The notes under the pieces are model-generated. The model did no database searches. It saw only the letters and a list, made by a program, of their open reading frames with translations, and was not told the DNA's origin. The position numbers were made by a program, and so were the translations under genes. Source: Halobacteriales archaeon QS_5_70_17 (lineage in GTDB: Archaea > Halobacteriota > Halobacteria > Halobacteriales > Haloarculaceae). From it: a stretch of 52,460 nucleotides of DNA. Shown one piece after another: positions 18,208-27,665 of this stretch; within the stretch, counting starts at the first letter, position 1, and every line of letters starts with the position of its first letter. The DNA lies in assembly GCA_003021975.1 (NCBI GenBank), contig PXRR01000031.1, positions 1 to 52,460 on the forward strand, read 5' to 3'.

Positions 18208-18609
18208 TCAGCCCGAGAGGAGTTCGGCGCCCTCCGTCGAGAGCTCGACGGAGACGTCCTGGCGGGTCTGTTCGCTGATCTGGTCGAGGTTCCGCGTGAG
18301 CACCTCGAGGATGTCCTCGGGCTCGGGGTAGACCAGCATGTTGCCGTCCTGGTCTTCCATCACGAGCTGGGTGTCGGTCAGCGCGACCTGGTCGTTCTGG
18401 ATGCGGGCGACGATGGCCTTCAGCGCCTCCGCGCCGCCGGGATCGCCCTCCTCGACCATGGTGATGTAGACGGCCTCGAGGCCGATGACGTCCTTGTACT
18501 CCCGCACCCGCTTCGCACACCGGACCATGTCCTGCGTGACTGCCGACTTCTGCGGGTTGCCGTGTTCCCCCTCGAAACAGTGCTTGCACGCGCGAAGTTC
18601 CAGCCGCAT
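18208..18609 (-). CDS. Haloarchaeal hypothetical protein with N-terminal CxxC
   Basis: MRLELRACKHCFEGEHGNPQKSAVTQDMVRCAKRVREYKDVIGLEAVYITMVEEGD. Confidence 0.65.
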   Translation of the reverse strand: MRLELRACKHCFEGEHGNPQKSAVTQDMVRCAKRVREYKDVIGLEAVYITMVEEGDPGGAEALKAIVARIQNDQVALTDTQLVMEDQDGNMLVYPEPEDILEVLTRNLDQISEQTRQDVSVELSTEGAELLSG

Positions 18610-18689
18610 CAGTTGTCGACGGAAGGGGACGGGCGCCGAAATACGTTGTCATCCCCGGTTTTTACTACCGAGGAACGAGAGAACCGACT

Positions 18690-18875
18690 ATGGTATCGAC
18701 GGTACTCCAGGCCATCTACAGTGCCCTCGTGGTGATCGTCGCTGTCGGCGGGATAGCGGGAGTCATGTGGGCGACCCGGAGCAGAACCGAGCGGGACGCG
18801 AACGTCTCCAGCGCGCTGATCGTGATAGCGGTCGTAGTGTTCGTCCTGGCGCTGGTCACGAGCATGTTCCTCTGA
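18690..18875 (+). CDS. Small two-TM hypothetical protein
   Basis: MVSTVLQAIYSALVVIVAVGGIAGVMWATRSR...SSALIVIAVVVFVLALVTSMFL. Confidence 0.55.
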   Translation: MVSTVLQAIYSALVVIVAVGGIAGVMWATRSRTERDANVSSALIVIAVVVFVLALVTSMFL

Positions 18876-18973
18876 CGCCGCGGTCCGCGGTCCGTGCTCC
18901 GGGCCCGTCGCGGGCGTGCGCCCCCCGCGCGACCGGTCCGGAAGCTTATACTGCGGGGCGCCGAGGGGAGCGT

Positions 18974-19540
18974 ATGGAGCTGGAGTTGCGGTTCTTCGCG
19001 AACTTCCGATCGGCCGTCGGCCAGAAGACCATCCCCCGAGAGTACGACGACGGAGCGACCGTCGGGGACGTGCTCGCGGGTCTCGAATCCGAGTTCGACG
19101 GGCTGGAGGGGGATCTCCTCGACGACGAGGGCGAGATCCGACCGCAACTGAGCGTTCTCAAGAGCGGGCGGGAGGTCGAACACATGGACGGCGTGGAAAC
19201 CGGTCTCGAGGACGGCGACACGCTGTCGGTGTTCCCCCCGGTCGCCGGCGGCGCGACGACCCGCAGGGGGAAGGCGTTTCGGGGCATCTCGCTGCGGCTG
19301 GCGGTCCACTACCTCGAGAACCTCGGCGGCGAGCGCGTCGACGACGGACCGCCGGCCGAGGAGGCCGACGAGGCCGTCGTCGAGGGGGGCGGCTGGCGGG
19401 CCGACCTCTCGGCCGAGAAGGTGAACGCCGCCGGATCGTTACAGCTCACCGAGGTGAGCATCGGCTTCGAGGGGGACGAGGAGACCCTCGAACCGCTGAT
19501 CGAGAAGTTCTCACAGAAGGCGATGCGCGCCGGAGGGTAG
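18974..19540 (+). CDS. MoaD/ThiS-family (SAMP-like) protein with C-terminal extension domain
   Basis: MELELRFFANFRSAVGQKTI...LEDGDTLSVFPPVAGG (MoaD-type) followed by ~100 aa KAFRGISLRLAVHYLENLGG...MRAGG. Confidence 0.82.
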   Translation: MELELRFFANFRSAVGQKTIPREYDDGATVGDVLAGLESEFDGLEGDLLDDEGEIRPQLSVLKSGREVEHMDGVETGLEDGDTLSVFPPVAGGATTRRGKAFRGISLRLAVHYLENLGGERVDDGPPAEEADEAVVEGGGWRADLSAEKVNAAGSLQLTEVSIGFEGDEETLEPLIEKFSQKAMRAGG

Positions 19541-19903
19541 ATGCACCCGATCGACGGCCAGGCGCTGTTGCTGGCGACTGCCAAGGCCAGCGTCGGCCCT
19601 CAGGACCTCCCGAACCTGCTCGACGCCGTCCAGGCCGACCTCTCCGACGGTCTCCCGGAGTACCGCCGGCGGTACGAACTCGTCTACGAGGGCGACGCGA
19701 CCTGCGTGTTCCTCGTCGAGGCCGACCACTGGGCCACCGTCGCGGAGCGCGTCGGCCTGGACTCCCGGGAGCGCGACGCCGTCCGCCGGGCCCACGCCGA
19801 ACACCTCCGTCGGATCGGCAGCCGCGAGGACCGCCGCGAGGAGTTCGAGACGGCCCTCGACATCCGGTCGTGCGTCGTCATCGGCGAGTCCGACGGCGAC
19901 TGA
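19541..19903 (+). CDS. Hypothetical protein, coupled to the MoaD-like gene
   Basis: ATG directly abuts the preceding TAG; MHPIDGQALLLATAKASVGPQDLPNLLDAVQADL. Confidence 0.6.
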   Translation: MHPIDGQALLLATAKASVGPQDLPNLLDAVQADLSDGLPEYRRRYELVYEGDATCVFLVEADHWATVAERVGLDSRERDAVRRAHAEHLRRIGSREDRREEFETALDIRSCVVIGESDGD

Positions 19904-19947
19904 GCCTCCGGTCGCCCGCTCCTCGCGACCGATACGGGACGGACCTG

Positions 19948-20595
19948 CTACGTTACAGCCGGGTCGGCGACCACTCCCGTGAGCACGCCCAGCGCGCTCC
20001 GCCAGCGCTCGCGGGGCCGGAGCCCCGCCGCCTCGACGAGCGCCGCCGGCCGCTGGTTCCAGCGACAGCCCATCGACTCGAAGTGGCGGTCGGCAAAGCG
20101 GTCCTGGAGGGCCGCGAGCGGGCCGACCGCCGACCGCCCGTGTTCGAGCAGGCGGATCGACCCGCCGGGTCGACAGACCCGCGCCATCTCCCGGAGCGCG
20201 GCGACCGGATCGGGGAAGGTACACGTCGACAGCGCCGAGACGACGCTGTCGAAGCTATCGTCCGGAAACGGGAGGCGGGCGGCGTCGGCACGGAGAAGTG
20301 TCGCCGAGCGGCCCAGTCGGTCGGCGGTCCGACGGGCGCCCGCGAGCATCGCGGGGCTGAGGTCGACGCCGACGAGGTCGACGTCGCCGAGATACCGGAA
20401 GTTCGCGCCCGTCCCGCAGGCCACGTCCAGCACGCGCCCCGCGGCCGGGCCGAACACCCGGCGGCGGTACCGTCCCAGCAGGACGCCCTGTAACCGGTCG
20501 AACCGCTCGAACCGGGCGGCCGCGTCGTCGTAGATCGCGGCGAGTTCCTCGGGGGATTTGCCGGGCCGGTCGCCGCCCGGTCGCGATCGAGCCAT
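19948..20595 (-). CDS. Class I SAM-dependent methyltransferase (UbiE/MenG-like)
   Basis: VLDVACGTGANFRYLG, GVDLSPAMLAGA, ADAARLPFPDDSFDSVVSA, EMARVCRPGGSIRLLEHGRS. Confidence 0.88.
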   Translation of the reverse strand: MARSRPGGDRPGKSPEELAAIYDDAAARFERFDRLQGVLLGRYRRRVFGPAAGRVLDVACGTGANFRYLGDVDLVGVDLSPAMLAGARRTADRLGRSATLLRADAARLPFPDDSFDSVVSALSTCTFPDPVAALREMARVCRPGGSIRLLEHGRSAVGPLAALQDRFADRHFESMGCRWNQRPAALVEAAGLRPRERWRSALGVLTGVVADPAVT

Positions 20596-20720
20596 ACGCC
20601 TCGTCGGGCCCGCGGGGGCTTATTTCCGCGGGCGCCCGGGCCTGCAGCGTCCGGCACGAACGCCGGAAGTACGAATATTCAAGCCGAACGGTTTAGTCGA
20701 GAGTCCGTGAATCGGTAACG

Positions 20721-21074
20721 ATGCTCGTCTACGTGCACCAGTACCAACACGAACAGGTTCAGGACGGAAATCGGACGACCGGCGAGTCCCAGACCGAGGA
20801 CTCGGTCGACAAGGCCCCGGAGGAGTACTTCGGGGAGAACACGAGTGACCTCGACGTCGAGACCTGGGAGACGGTCGAACACGAGGGAGATCCGGTCCAG
20901 CGCCGGACGATGACCTTCGAGGCCGTCGCGGTGTCTGTTCCCCAGCAACCGGCCGAGGACGACGACCCCGACCTCCCCGGCCGGACGCTCCAGGTCCGGA
21001 CCGGCGACGGGCAGACGTTCGTCCCGCAGGCGAAGATCGTCGAGGTCGAGGACCACAACCCCGACGACATGTAG
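20721..21074 (+). CDS. Haloarchaeal hypothetical protein
   Basis: Acidic 117-aa ORF MLVYVHQYQHEQVQDGNRTTGESQTEDSV. Confidence 0.5.
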   Translation: MLVYVHQYQHEQVQDGNRTTGESQTEDSVDKAPEEYFGENTSDLDVETWETVEHEGDPVQRRTMTFEAVAVSVPQQPAEDDDPDLPGRTLQVRTGDGQTFVPQAKIVEVEDHNPDDM

Positions 21075-21429
21075 GCCTGATCCCCGCCTCCCGGCGGGGC
21101 CGTCGACCGCGTCGGTACGACGGCGGCGCGGTCGACTCGGGAACGCCGGACCGTCGCTGACCTCGCGCCGTGCTGCCCGTTGATCCGGTCGACGGAGGGC
21201 CCGCCGAGCACCCCAGTACCGATCAGCGGACGCCGCTCGCGGCCCCCTCAACGGCGCCCTCGGGTCCCCTTTCTCGTCCGTCCGTTCCGCGAGACGCGGC
21301 CTGCCTCTCCCTGCACCGCGTTTTCGCGCGGTGGCGCCGTCGGATTCGACGGATGACTGGGACGGAGAGGCCCGGGGACGCCGCGTCCTGCAGAGCGGGA
21401 ACCGACATCCGGACCGGCGGGGACGACGA

Positions 21430-22250
21430 GTGACGATCAGCGCCCGCACCGCCTTCTCGGCCGGCCTGGTGCTCGCGCTCGGAGCGCTGTCGCTTGGTCC
21501 TCCTGCCCTTCCTCTCGTGCCTGCTGGCGGCCGTGCTGCTCCCGTTCGTTCTCAGCCCGATCCACCGGCACCTCGTCGACCGCCTCGATCCCCGCCTCTC
21601 GGCGGGCGCGCTCGTCGGCGGGACCGTGCTGGTCGTCCTCCGCGGTCGAGGACCTGCTCGCCCGTCGACTGGGCGTGAACGTCTCGCTGCAGTCGCGCCT
21701 CCAGTCGGTCGCGTCGGACCTCCCCGGACAGATCGCCTCGGAGGCCCCGTCGCTGCTGAGCGGGGGCGTCGAGTTCCTGCTCGGCGTGCTCCTGTTGCTG
21801 TTCGTGGAATACTACCTCCTGAAAGACGGCGCGGCGCTCGCGTCGTGGGTACTCTCGACGATCCCTCTGCCCGAATCGGGGGCCCGGGAACTGTTCTCGG
21901 CCGCCGAGGAGATGACGTGGGCGGTGCTGAAAGGACACGTCCTCGTCGCGGCCGTCCAGGGAGTCGTCGCGGGTGTCGGCCTGTTCGTCGCCGGGGTCCC
22001 GAACGCCGCGCTCTGGACGGCGGTGATGGCCGTCCTCGCCCTGGTACCGGTCGTCGGCGTGGCGCCCGTACTCGGCGGGGCGGTGCTCTCTCTCGCCGTC
22101 CAGGGGCGGGTCCTCGCGGCGGCGCTCCTGCTGGCCTACGGTGCGACGGTCGTCGCGGTCACGACCGATGGGTTGTTCTTCGGGCCGGTGATCCTCGGCC
22201 TGCTGAAGGTGACCGTCGAGGTCTTCGAGGACCGCTACGACGTGGCGTGA
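21430..22250 (+). pseudogene. AI-2E (PerM/YdiK-type) family transporter, disrupted by frameshifts and deletions
   Basis: Homologous segments in three frames: VTISARTAFSAGLVLALGALSL / LVLLPFLSCLLAAVLLPFVLSPIHRHLVDRL / VEDLLARRLGVNVSLQS...LLFVEYYLLKDGAALASWV...GLFVAGVPNAALWTAVMAVLALVPVVG. Confidence 0.75.
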
Positions 22251-22347
22251 GCAGGGTTGGCCGCCCGGACGACCGCGACGCCGGCCGGTGCTCGGGGTCG
22301 TCGCGCGCGAAAAAACAGGAATAGAGACGGATGACCGTGGGGGCTGC

Positions 22348-24285
22348 TCAGTCGTCGCTCGGGGCGGCCGCGCCGCCGCTACTGGAGACACCGGTACCGG
22401 GGCCGACCTCGATGCCCAGATCGTCGAGCTTCTCGTCGGGGACGACGCCGTCGACCCAGCCGCGGTGGTCGTAGTACTCCTCTTTCATCTCGTCGAGTTC
22501 GCAGAGCTCGCCCTCGCTGCCGCCCTGGCCGGGGATGGCGTTCTCGTGGCCCTCGACGAACTTCCCGGGCAGGTCGTCGTCGCTGCCGTCGAAGCCCGCG
22601 AGGTTGTTGTAGTACCGCTCGAGGTTGTAGACCCGCTCGCCGGCCTCCATCAGTTCGTCCTCTGAGACGTCGAGGCCCGTCATGCCGTTGTACTGCATGA
22701 CGTACTCCTCGATGCCCTCCGCGAAGGCGTTGAACTTGCAGATGTCGAAGGAGTCGCTGATGGCGTGCAGATCCTGGAAGGTGGCGCAGAGTTCGCCCTT
22801 GCCCTCCCACTCGTAGGGATCGACCTTCTCGGGGATGCCGAGGATCTCGGCGGCGGGCGTGTACCCGCGCAGGTGGCAGGCCCCGCGGTTGGAGGTGGCG
22901 TAGCCGATGCCCATCCCCTTCATGCAGCGGGGGTCGTAGGCCGCGATGGACTGACCCTTGACGTCCAGCCGGTAGTCGTGGCCGTCGATCTCGTCGGCGA
23001 AGCCGGCGTGGCCCTCGGCCATCGCGTCGGCGAGGTCGTCCTCGCGGTGGGCGATCCGCTCGATGAGGTCGATGATCTCGTCGGCGTCGCCCCACTCGAT
23101 GCCCTCGCCGAAGTCGTCGAGTTTGCCCTCGTCGTCGGCCTCCATCGCCATGGCCATCGTGTTGCCGGCGTCGATGGTGTCCATGCCGACCTTGTTACAG
23201 CGGTCGATCATGACCGCGATCTTGTCGCGGTCGTCGTTGGCGGAGTTAGTGCCGAGCGCCCAGGCGGACTCGTACTCGTAGGACTCCATCTGGACGTTCA
23301 TCTCCTCGCCTTTGACCTCGGTCTCGACCTCCACTTCTTTCTTGCAGGCGACCGGACAGGAGTGGCAGGTCGGTTCGTCGACGAGGATGTTCTCGCGGAC
23401 GTTCTCCCCGCTGATGCGCTCGGCGTCGAGATCGGTCCCCTCGGCCTCGTTCATCGCGTTCGAGGAGGTGTACAGGCCGTTCTTCGTCGGGTGGCCGTCC
23501 ATCTCCTCGGTGACGTTCATGAGGACGTTGGTCCCGTACACCGAGAGGCCGCCCTCGTTGGGCGCGGTGACCTCCGACTCCTGGATCACCTGCATCGCCT
23601 GCTGGTGCCCCTCGCGGAACGTTTCGGGGTCGGCCGGCTTGGGCATGTCCGTGCCCGAGCGGACGACGACCGCCTTCAGGTTCTTGTCGCCCATCACGCA
23701 GCCGGTACCCCCCCGGCCCGAGGAGCGGTCGTCCTCGTTCATGACGCAGGCGTACCTGACGCCGTTCTCGCCCGCCTGGCCGATGGTCATGATCGAGAGG
23801 TTCTTCCCGAAGCTCCCCTCGACCTCCTCTTCGAGGGCGTCGCGGGTCTCGTGGGTGTCCTTCCCCCAGATGTGGGAGGCGTCCCGGAGTTCCACCTCGC
23901 CGTCCTCGACGACGGCGTAGACGGGGTCCTCGCTCTTGCCCTCGAACAGCAGGCCGTCGAAGCCGGCCCACTTGAGCCGGGCGCCCGACCAGCCGCCGTG
24001 GTGAGAGTCCGTGACCGTGCCGGTGAGGGGCGATTTCGTACAGATGGCGATCCGGCCACTCATCACCACCTGCGTGCCCGTCAGCGGTCCGTTCATCATG
24101 GCGAGGAGGTTGTCCTCGCTGCGTGGATCGACGTCCGGCCCGTTGTCGAAGACGTACTTGACGCCGAGTCCCCGCGCCCCGATGTATTTCTCCGCGTCCT
24201 CGTCGTCGATGCTTTCGTAGTCCACATCCCCCTCCGAGAGGTCGATGCGAGCTACGTTGTCTTGGAATCCTCCGAGTTCAGTCAT
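22348..24285 (-). CDS. Aldehyde ferredoxin oxidoreductase (canonical Fe-S ligands present)
   Basis: YIGARGLGVKYVFDN, SSGRGGTGCVMGDKNLKAVV, EPTCHSCPVACKKEV (CxxCxxxC), YDPRCMKGMGIGYATSNRGACHLRGYTPAAE, FDICKFNAF. Confidence 0.93.
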   Translation of the reverse strand: MTELGGFQDNVARIDLSEGDVDYESIDDEDAEKYIGARGLGVKYVFDNGPDVDPRSEDNLLAMMNGPLTGTQVVMSGRIAICTKSPLTGTVTDSHHGGWSGARLKWAGFDGLLFEGKSEDPVYAVVEDGEVELRDASHIWGKDTHETRDALEEEVEGSFGKNLSIMTIGQAGENGVRYACVMNEDDRSSGRGGTGCVMGDKNLKAVVVRSGTDMPKPADPETFREGHQQAMQVIQESEVTAPNEGGLSVYGTNVLMNVTEEMDGHPTKNGLYTSSNAMNEAEGTDLDAERISGENVRENILVDEPTCHSCPVACKKEVEVETEVKGEEMNVQMESYEYESAWALGTNSANDDRDKIAVMIDRCNKVGMDTIDAGNTMAMAMEADDEGKLDDFGEGIEWGDADEIIDLIERIAHREDDLADAMAEGHAGFADEIDGHDYRLDVKGQSIAAYDPRCMKGMGIGYATSNRGACHLRGYTPAAEILGIPEKVDPYEWEGKGELCATFQDLHAISDSFDICKFNAFAEGIEEYVMQYNGMTGLDVSEDELMEAGERVYNLERYYNNLAGFDGSDDDLPGKFVEGHENAIPGQGGSEGELCELDEMKEEYYDHRGWVDGVVPDEKLDDLGIEVGPGTGVSSSGGAAAPSDD

Positions 24286-24539
24286 GGTAACCGGTGTAGG
24301 TACGTACGGAGTGTATCGTGTTAGATGTTGCCACCGGGTCGTAACTGATAACGGTTACTCGTCTTGCCGCGCTAGTTATATTCACAACTGTCTGGCGTTT
24401 ATTTCTCCGGTAATCCGCCGTAGTTCGACTGCGAGATCCCAGTCGCCCGGGACCTCTCCGTCGGTAGTTCCGTTCGTTCGAGTCGAGGAGGCGGCGTCGT
24501 CCGGGGCATTTACCCGGGAGGCGGCGCCTCATCGACGGT

Positions 24540-24908
24540 ATGAACGCGAGCGTCCGCCGGTACGCGCTTCCGGCCGCCCTCGCCGCGGGCATCGCGCTTG
24601 CGTCGGTCGTCGACCCGGCGGGGGGCGGACCGAGGGCCGCCACCGGGCCGGTCGGGGCCGACAAGCTCGTCCACGCGGTCGGCTACGCGGTTCTGACAGC
24701 GGCGCTCCTCGCCGCGAACCGACCACGAGAGGGGAGACGACGCGTCGGCGCGGCGCTGGCGGTCACCCTCGCGACCGCGTTCGGCGCCGGCCTCGAAGTC
24801 GTCCAGGCGACGCTGCCGGCCCGCACGTTCAGCCTCGGGGACGCCGCCGCGAACGCGCTCGGGGCGCTGGCGGCGGCCCTGCTCTGGCGGCGCCGGGACC
24901 CGGATTGA
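24540..24908 (+). CDS. VanZ-like membrane protein
   Basis: DKLVHAVGYAVLTAALL, GAGLEVVQATLPARTFSLGDAAANALGAL. Confidence 0.75.
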   Translation: MNASVRRYALPAALAAGIALASVVDPAGGGPRAATGPVGADKLVHAVGYAVLTAALLAANRPREGRRRVGAALAVTLATAFGAGLEVVQATLPARTFSLGDAAANALGALAAALLWRRRDPD

Positions 24909-24991
24909 GCGGCGGCGACGACCGGTGACCGTCTCCAGATCCGGTCGCGCAGACGAAGGCGCTTTACGCGCCGCCGGGCTACCGCGGTACG

Positions 24992-26086
24992 ATGAGTACC
25001 CCGGACCCCGAGGTCTACGAGCGGGGCCGCGGGATGGACGCGCACAACAGCGTCATGCGCGAGGTGCGGTCGCGCAACGACGCCAGCTACGACCCGCGCG
25101 AACCCACCCGCGTCTGGCTCGACGAGGACAACACCCCCGGCGGCGTCAAGCGCTCGCTGACGATCATCCTCAACACCGGCGGCTGCCGGTGGGCGCGCGC
25201 CGGCGGCTGTACGATGTGCGGCTACGTCGCCGAGTCCGTCGAGGGCGGCAGCGTCGCCCACGAGGACCTGCTGGCGCAGGTCGAGGCGTGTCTCGACCAC
25301 GAGCGCGAGCACGCCGATGACCCCGCGGACCTGATCAAGATCTACACCTCCGGGAGCTTCCTCGACGAGCGGGAGATCCCCGTCGAGACCCGCGACGCGA
25401 TCGGAGAGACGTTCGCCGACCGCGATCGGATCGTCGTCGAGTCGCTGCCCGACTTCGTCGACCGCGAGAAGATCCGGTCGTTCACCGACCGGGGGCTGGA
25501 CTGCGACGTCGCCGTCGGGCTCGAGACCGCGACCGACCGCGTGCGCCGGGACTGCGTGAACAAGTACTTCGAGTTCGCCGACTTCGAGGCCGCCTGCGCC
25601 GAGGCCGTCGCGGTCGACTCCGACGCCGACGCCGCGGCCGGCGTGAAGGCCTACCTCCTCCTGAAGCCGCCCTTCCTCACGGAGTCGGAGGCCGTCGAGG
25701 ACATGCAGCGGTCGGTCCGTCGCTGCGCGGCCGTCGAGGGCTGTCACACCGTCTCGATGAACCCGACGAACGTCCAGCGGCACACGATGGTCGAGGAACT
25801 CTACCACGACGGCGGCTACCGACCGCCCTGGCTCTGGTCGGTCTGCGAGGTGCTCGAGGCGACCGCCGACGCCGACGCTATCGTCGTCTCGGACCCGGTC
25901 GGCCACGGCAGCGACCGCGGCCCGCACAACTGCGGGGACTGCGACGACCGCGTCCAGCGCGCGATCAAGGACTTCGACCTCCGGCAGGACCCCTCGGTCT
26001 TCGATCAGGTCTCCTGTGACTGCGAGCGCACCTGGGAGGCGGTCGTCGAGCGGGAGACGAGCTACGGCATGCCCCTGGCGCGGTAG
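24992..26086 (+). CDS. Archaeosine biosynthesis radical SAM protein RaSEA
   Basis: TIILNTGGCRWARAGGCTMCGYVAESVEGG radical-SAM Cys motif; IKIYTSGSFLDEREIP; VAVGLETATDRVRRDCVNKYFEF; C-terminal CDCERTWEAVV. Confidence 0.87.
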   Translation: MSTPDPEVYERGRGMDAHNSVMREVRSRNDASYDPREPTRVWLDEDNTPGGVKRSLTIILNTGGCRWARAGGCTMCGYVAESVEGGSVAHEDLLAQVEACLDHEREHADDPADLIKIYTSGSFLDEREIPVETRDAIGETFADRDRIVVESLPDFVDREKIRSFTDRGLDCDVAVGLETATDRVRRDCVNKYFEFADFEAACAEAVAVDSDADAAAGVKAYLLLKPPFLTESEAVEDMQRSVRRCAAVEGCHTVSMNPTNVQRHTMVEELYHDGGYRPPWLWSVCEVLEATADADAIVVSDPVGHGSDRGPHNCGDCDDRVQRAIKDFDLRQDPSVFDQVSCDCERTWEAVVERETSYGMPLAR

Positions 26087-26141
26087 CCGCCGGAGACCGC
26101 CCGCGGACGCTTTTTCTTACCTGAAATTCAGGCGCTAATGC

Positions 26142-26196
26142 CCCGTCCTCAAGGAGCAACGCAGGCCGAAGGCCGAGTAGCGCAGTAGGGCGGGGA
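26142..26196 (+). ncRNA. Left-side copy of an omegaRNA/right-end-like stem-loop scaffold (putative)
   Basis: CCCCGTCCTCAAGGAGC...GGCC-GAA-GGCC...GAGTAGCGCAGTAGGGCGGGG; outer arms pair with one G-U. Register also encodes CPVLKEQRRPKAE*, similar to the TnpB tail. Confidence 0.4.
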
Positions 26197-26291
26197 TACA
26201 GCGCCGTCATCGTCTCACAGATACTCCGCGACAACCGGCCCACAGGCCCACCGAAGCGTTTATCTGCCCCGACAATGTATCTACATCGTAC

Positions 26292-26435
26292 ATGGAACAG
26301 TTCACAATCAACGGCCACGAAGTCGTGGACGGCGACGTGAAAGCCACCGGCAACGGCGCTCACGTCTACGTCCCGAAACGCTGGCGTGGCGCGGACGTGA
26401 AAGTCGTCCGCACATCCGCCCCCAACGACGAATAG
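26292..26435 (+). CDS. DUF2080-type transposase-associated small protein
   Basis: MEQFTINGHEVVDGDVKATGNGAHVYVPKRWRGADVKVVRTSAPNDE; stop abuts the tnpB ATG. Confidence 0.75.
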   Translation: MEQFTINGHEVVDGDVKATGNGAHVYVPKRWRGADVKVVRTSAPNDE

Positions 26436-27665
26436 ATGAACTACAACTACAGGTATCGGCTGAACCCGTCCGACGACCTCCGCGAGCGGTTAGCGTGGAC
26501 TGTCGATACCTGTAGGCAGGTCTACAACCGCTTCCTCCACCGCCTCAACCGCCACGACGACACTTCGTCGTACTCTGAGCAGAAGCATCTGCCGGACCTC
26601 AAGAAGTGGTGGAGTGACCTCCAAGACGTTCACTCAAGCGTGCTTCAGAAAGTCGTCCAACGGTTGCATGACAACCTCTCGACGCTCAAAGGCCGGAAAC
26701 AGAACGGCTACAACGTCGGGGAGTTGAAGTGGAAAGCACCGGGGGAGTACCAGTCGTTCACCTACAGTCAGTCCGGCTTCAAACTCAAAAACACGAGTGG
26801 TCGGACTCGACTATGGCTCTCGAAGATTGGTGACATTCCCATCACGTTCCACCGCGACCTGCCCGACGACGCCACCATCAAGACCGTCACGGTCAAACGC
26901 GAACCCACCGGCAAGTGGTACGCCATCCTCGGCGTCGAAACCCCTGACGACCCGCCGGAGAAGCCCGACGAGGTGACTGACGCAGTTGGTATCGACGTGG
27001 GTATTCTGAAATACGTCCACGATAGCGATGGTCTCGCCGTCGAGTCGCCGGACCTTTCGGATGAACGCGAGCGGTTGGAACGCGCCCAACCAAACCTTTC
27101 ACGGAAAGAACATGGATCGAACAATTGGGAGGAACAGCGCAAGACGGTCGCTCGACGCCACGCCGACCTGAAGCGCAAGCGTCGTGACTTCCTACACAAA
27201 CTCTCGGCGTACTACGCCCGTGAGTACGACCTTGTGGCGGTCGAGGACTTGGACGCGAAGCGACTGGTCGAATTACCGGGCAACTCTCGGAATCGAGCCG
27301 GGGCTTCGTGGGGGACGTTCCTCCGAATGCTCGAATACAAGTGCGAGCGTGTAGGCACGCACTTCGTCGCCGTGGACCCCCGAGGAACGACGAAAGAGTG
27401 CGCGTCGTGTGGTGTCGAAACGGACAAACCGCGCTGGGTCCGCGAGCATTCGTGTCCGGCGTGTGGGTTTGAGGCGGACAGAGACGCGAATGCGTCGTGG
27501 AACATTCTTTCTCGCGGTCTCGATAAAGTAGGGACGGGCTGTCCCGAATCAACGCCTGTGGAGACTGCGCTCCCTACGGACACCGATTCGGTGTCTGCAA
27601 AGCGCGTCATGGAAGCAGGAAGCCCCACCCTCAAGGAGCGAACCGCGTCAGCGGTGAGCGAGTAG
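26436..27665 (+). CDS. tnpB: RNA-guided endonuclease TnpB family protein
   Basis: RuvC-like GIDVGILKY, VAVEDLDAKRL, DRDANASWNI; zinc finger CASCG...CPACG. Confidence 0.92.
   Translation: MNYNYRYRLNPSDDLRERLAWTVDTCRQVYNRFLHRLNRHDDTSSYSEQKHLPDLKKWWSDLQDVHSSVLQKVVQRLHDNLSTLKGRKQNGYNVGELKWKAPGEYQSFTYSQSGFKLKNTSGRTRLWLSKIGDIPITFHRDLPDDATIKTVTVKREPTGKWYAILGVETPDDPPEKPDEVTDAVGIDVGILKYVHDSDGLAVESPDLSDERERLERAQPNLSRKEHGSNNWEEQRKTVARRHADLKRKRRDFLHKLSAYYAREYDLVAVEDLDAKRLVELPGNSRNRAGASWGTFLRMLEYKCERVGTHFVAVDPRGTTKECASCGVETDKPRWVREHSCPACGFEADRDANASWNILSRGLDKVGTGCPESTPVETALPTDTDSVSAKRVMEAGSPTLKERTASAVSE

Noticed and set aside
22765-24324. 519-aa ORF antisense to the second AOR
   Set aside because: Shadow ORF; the AOR on the minus strand has full signatures.
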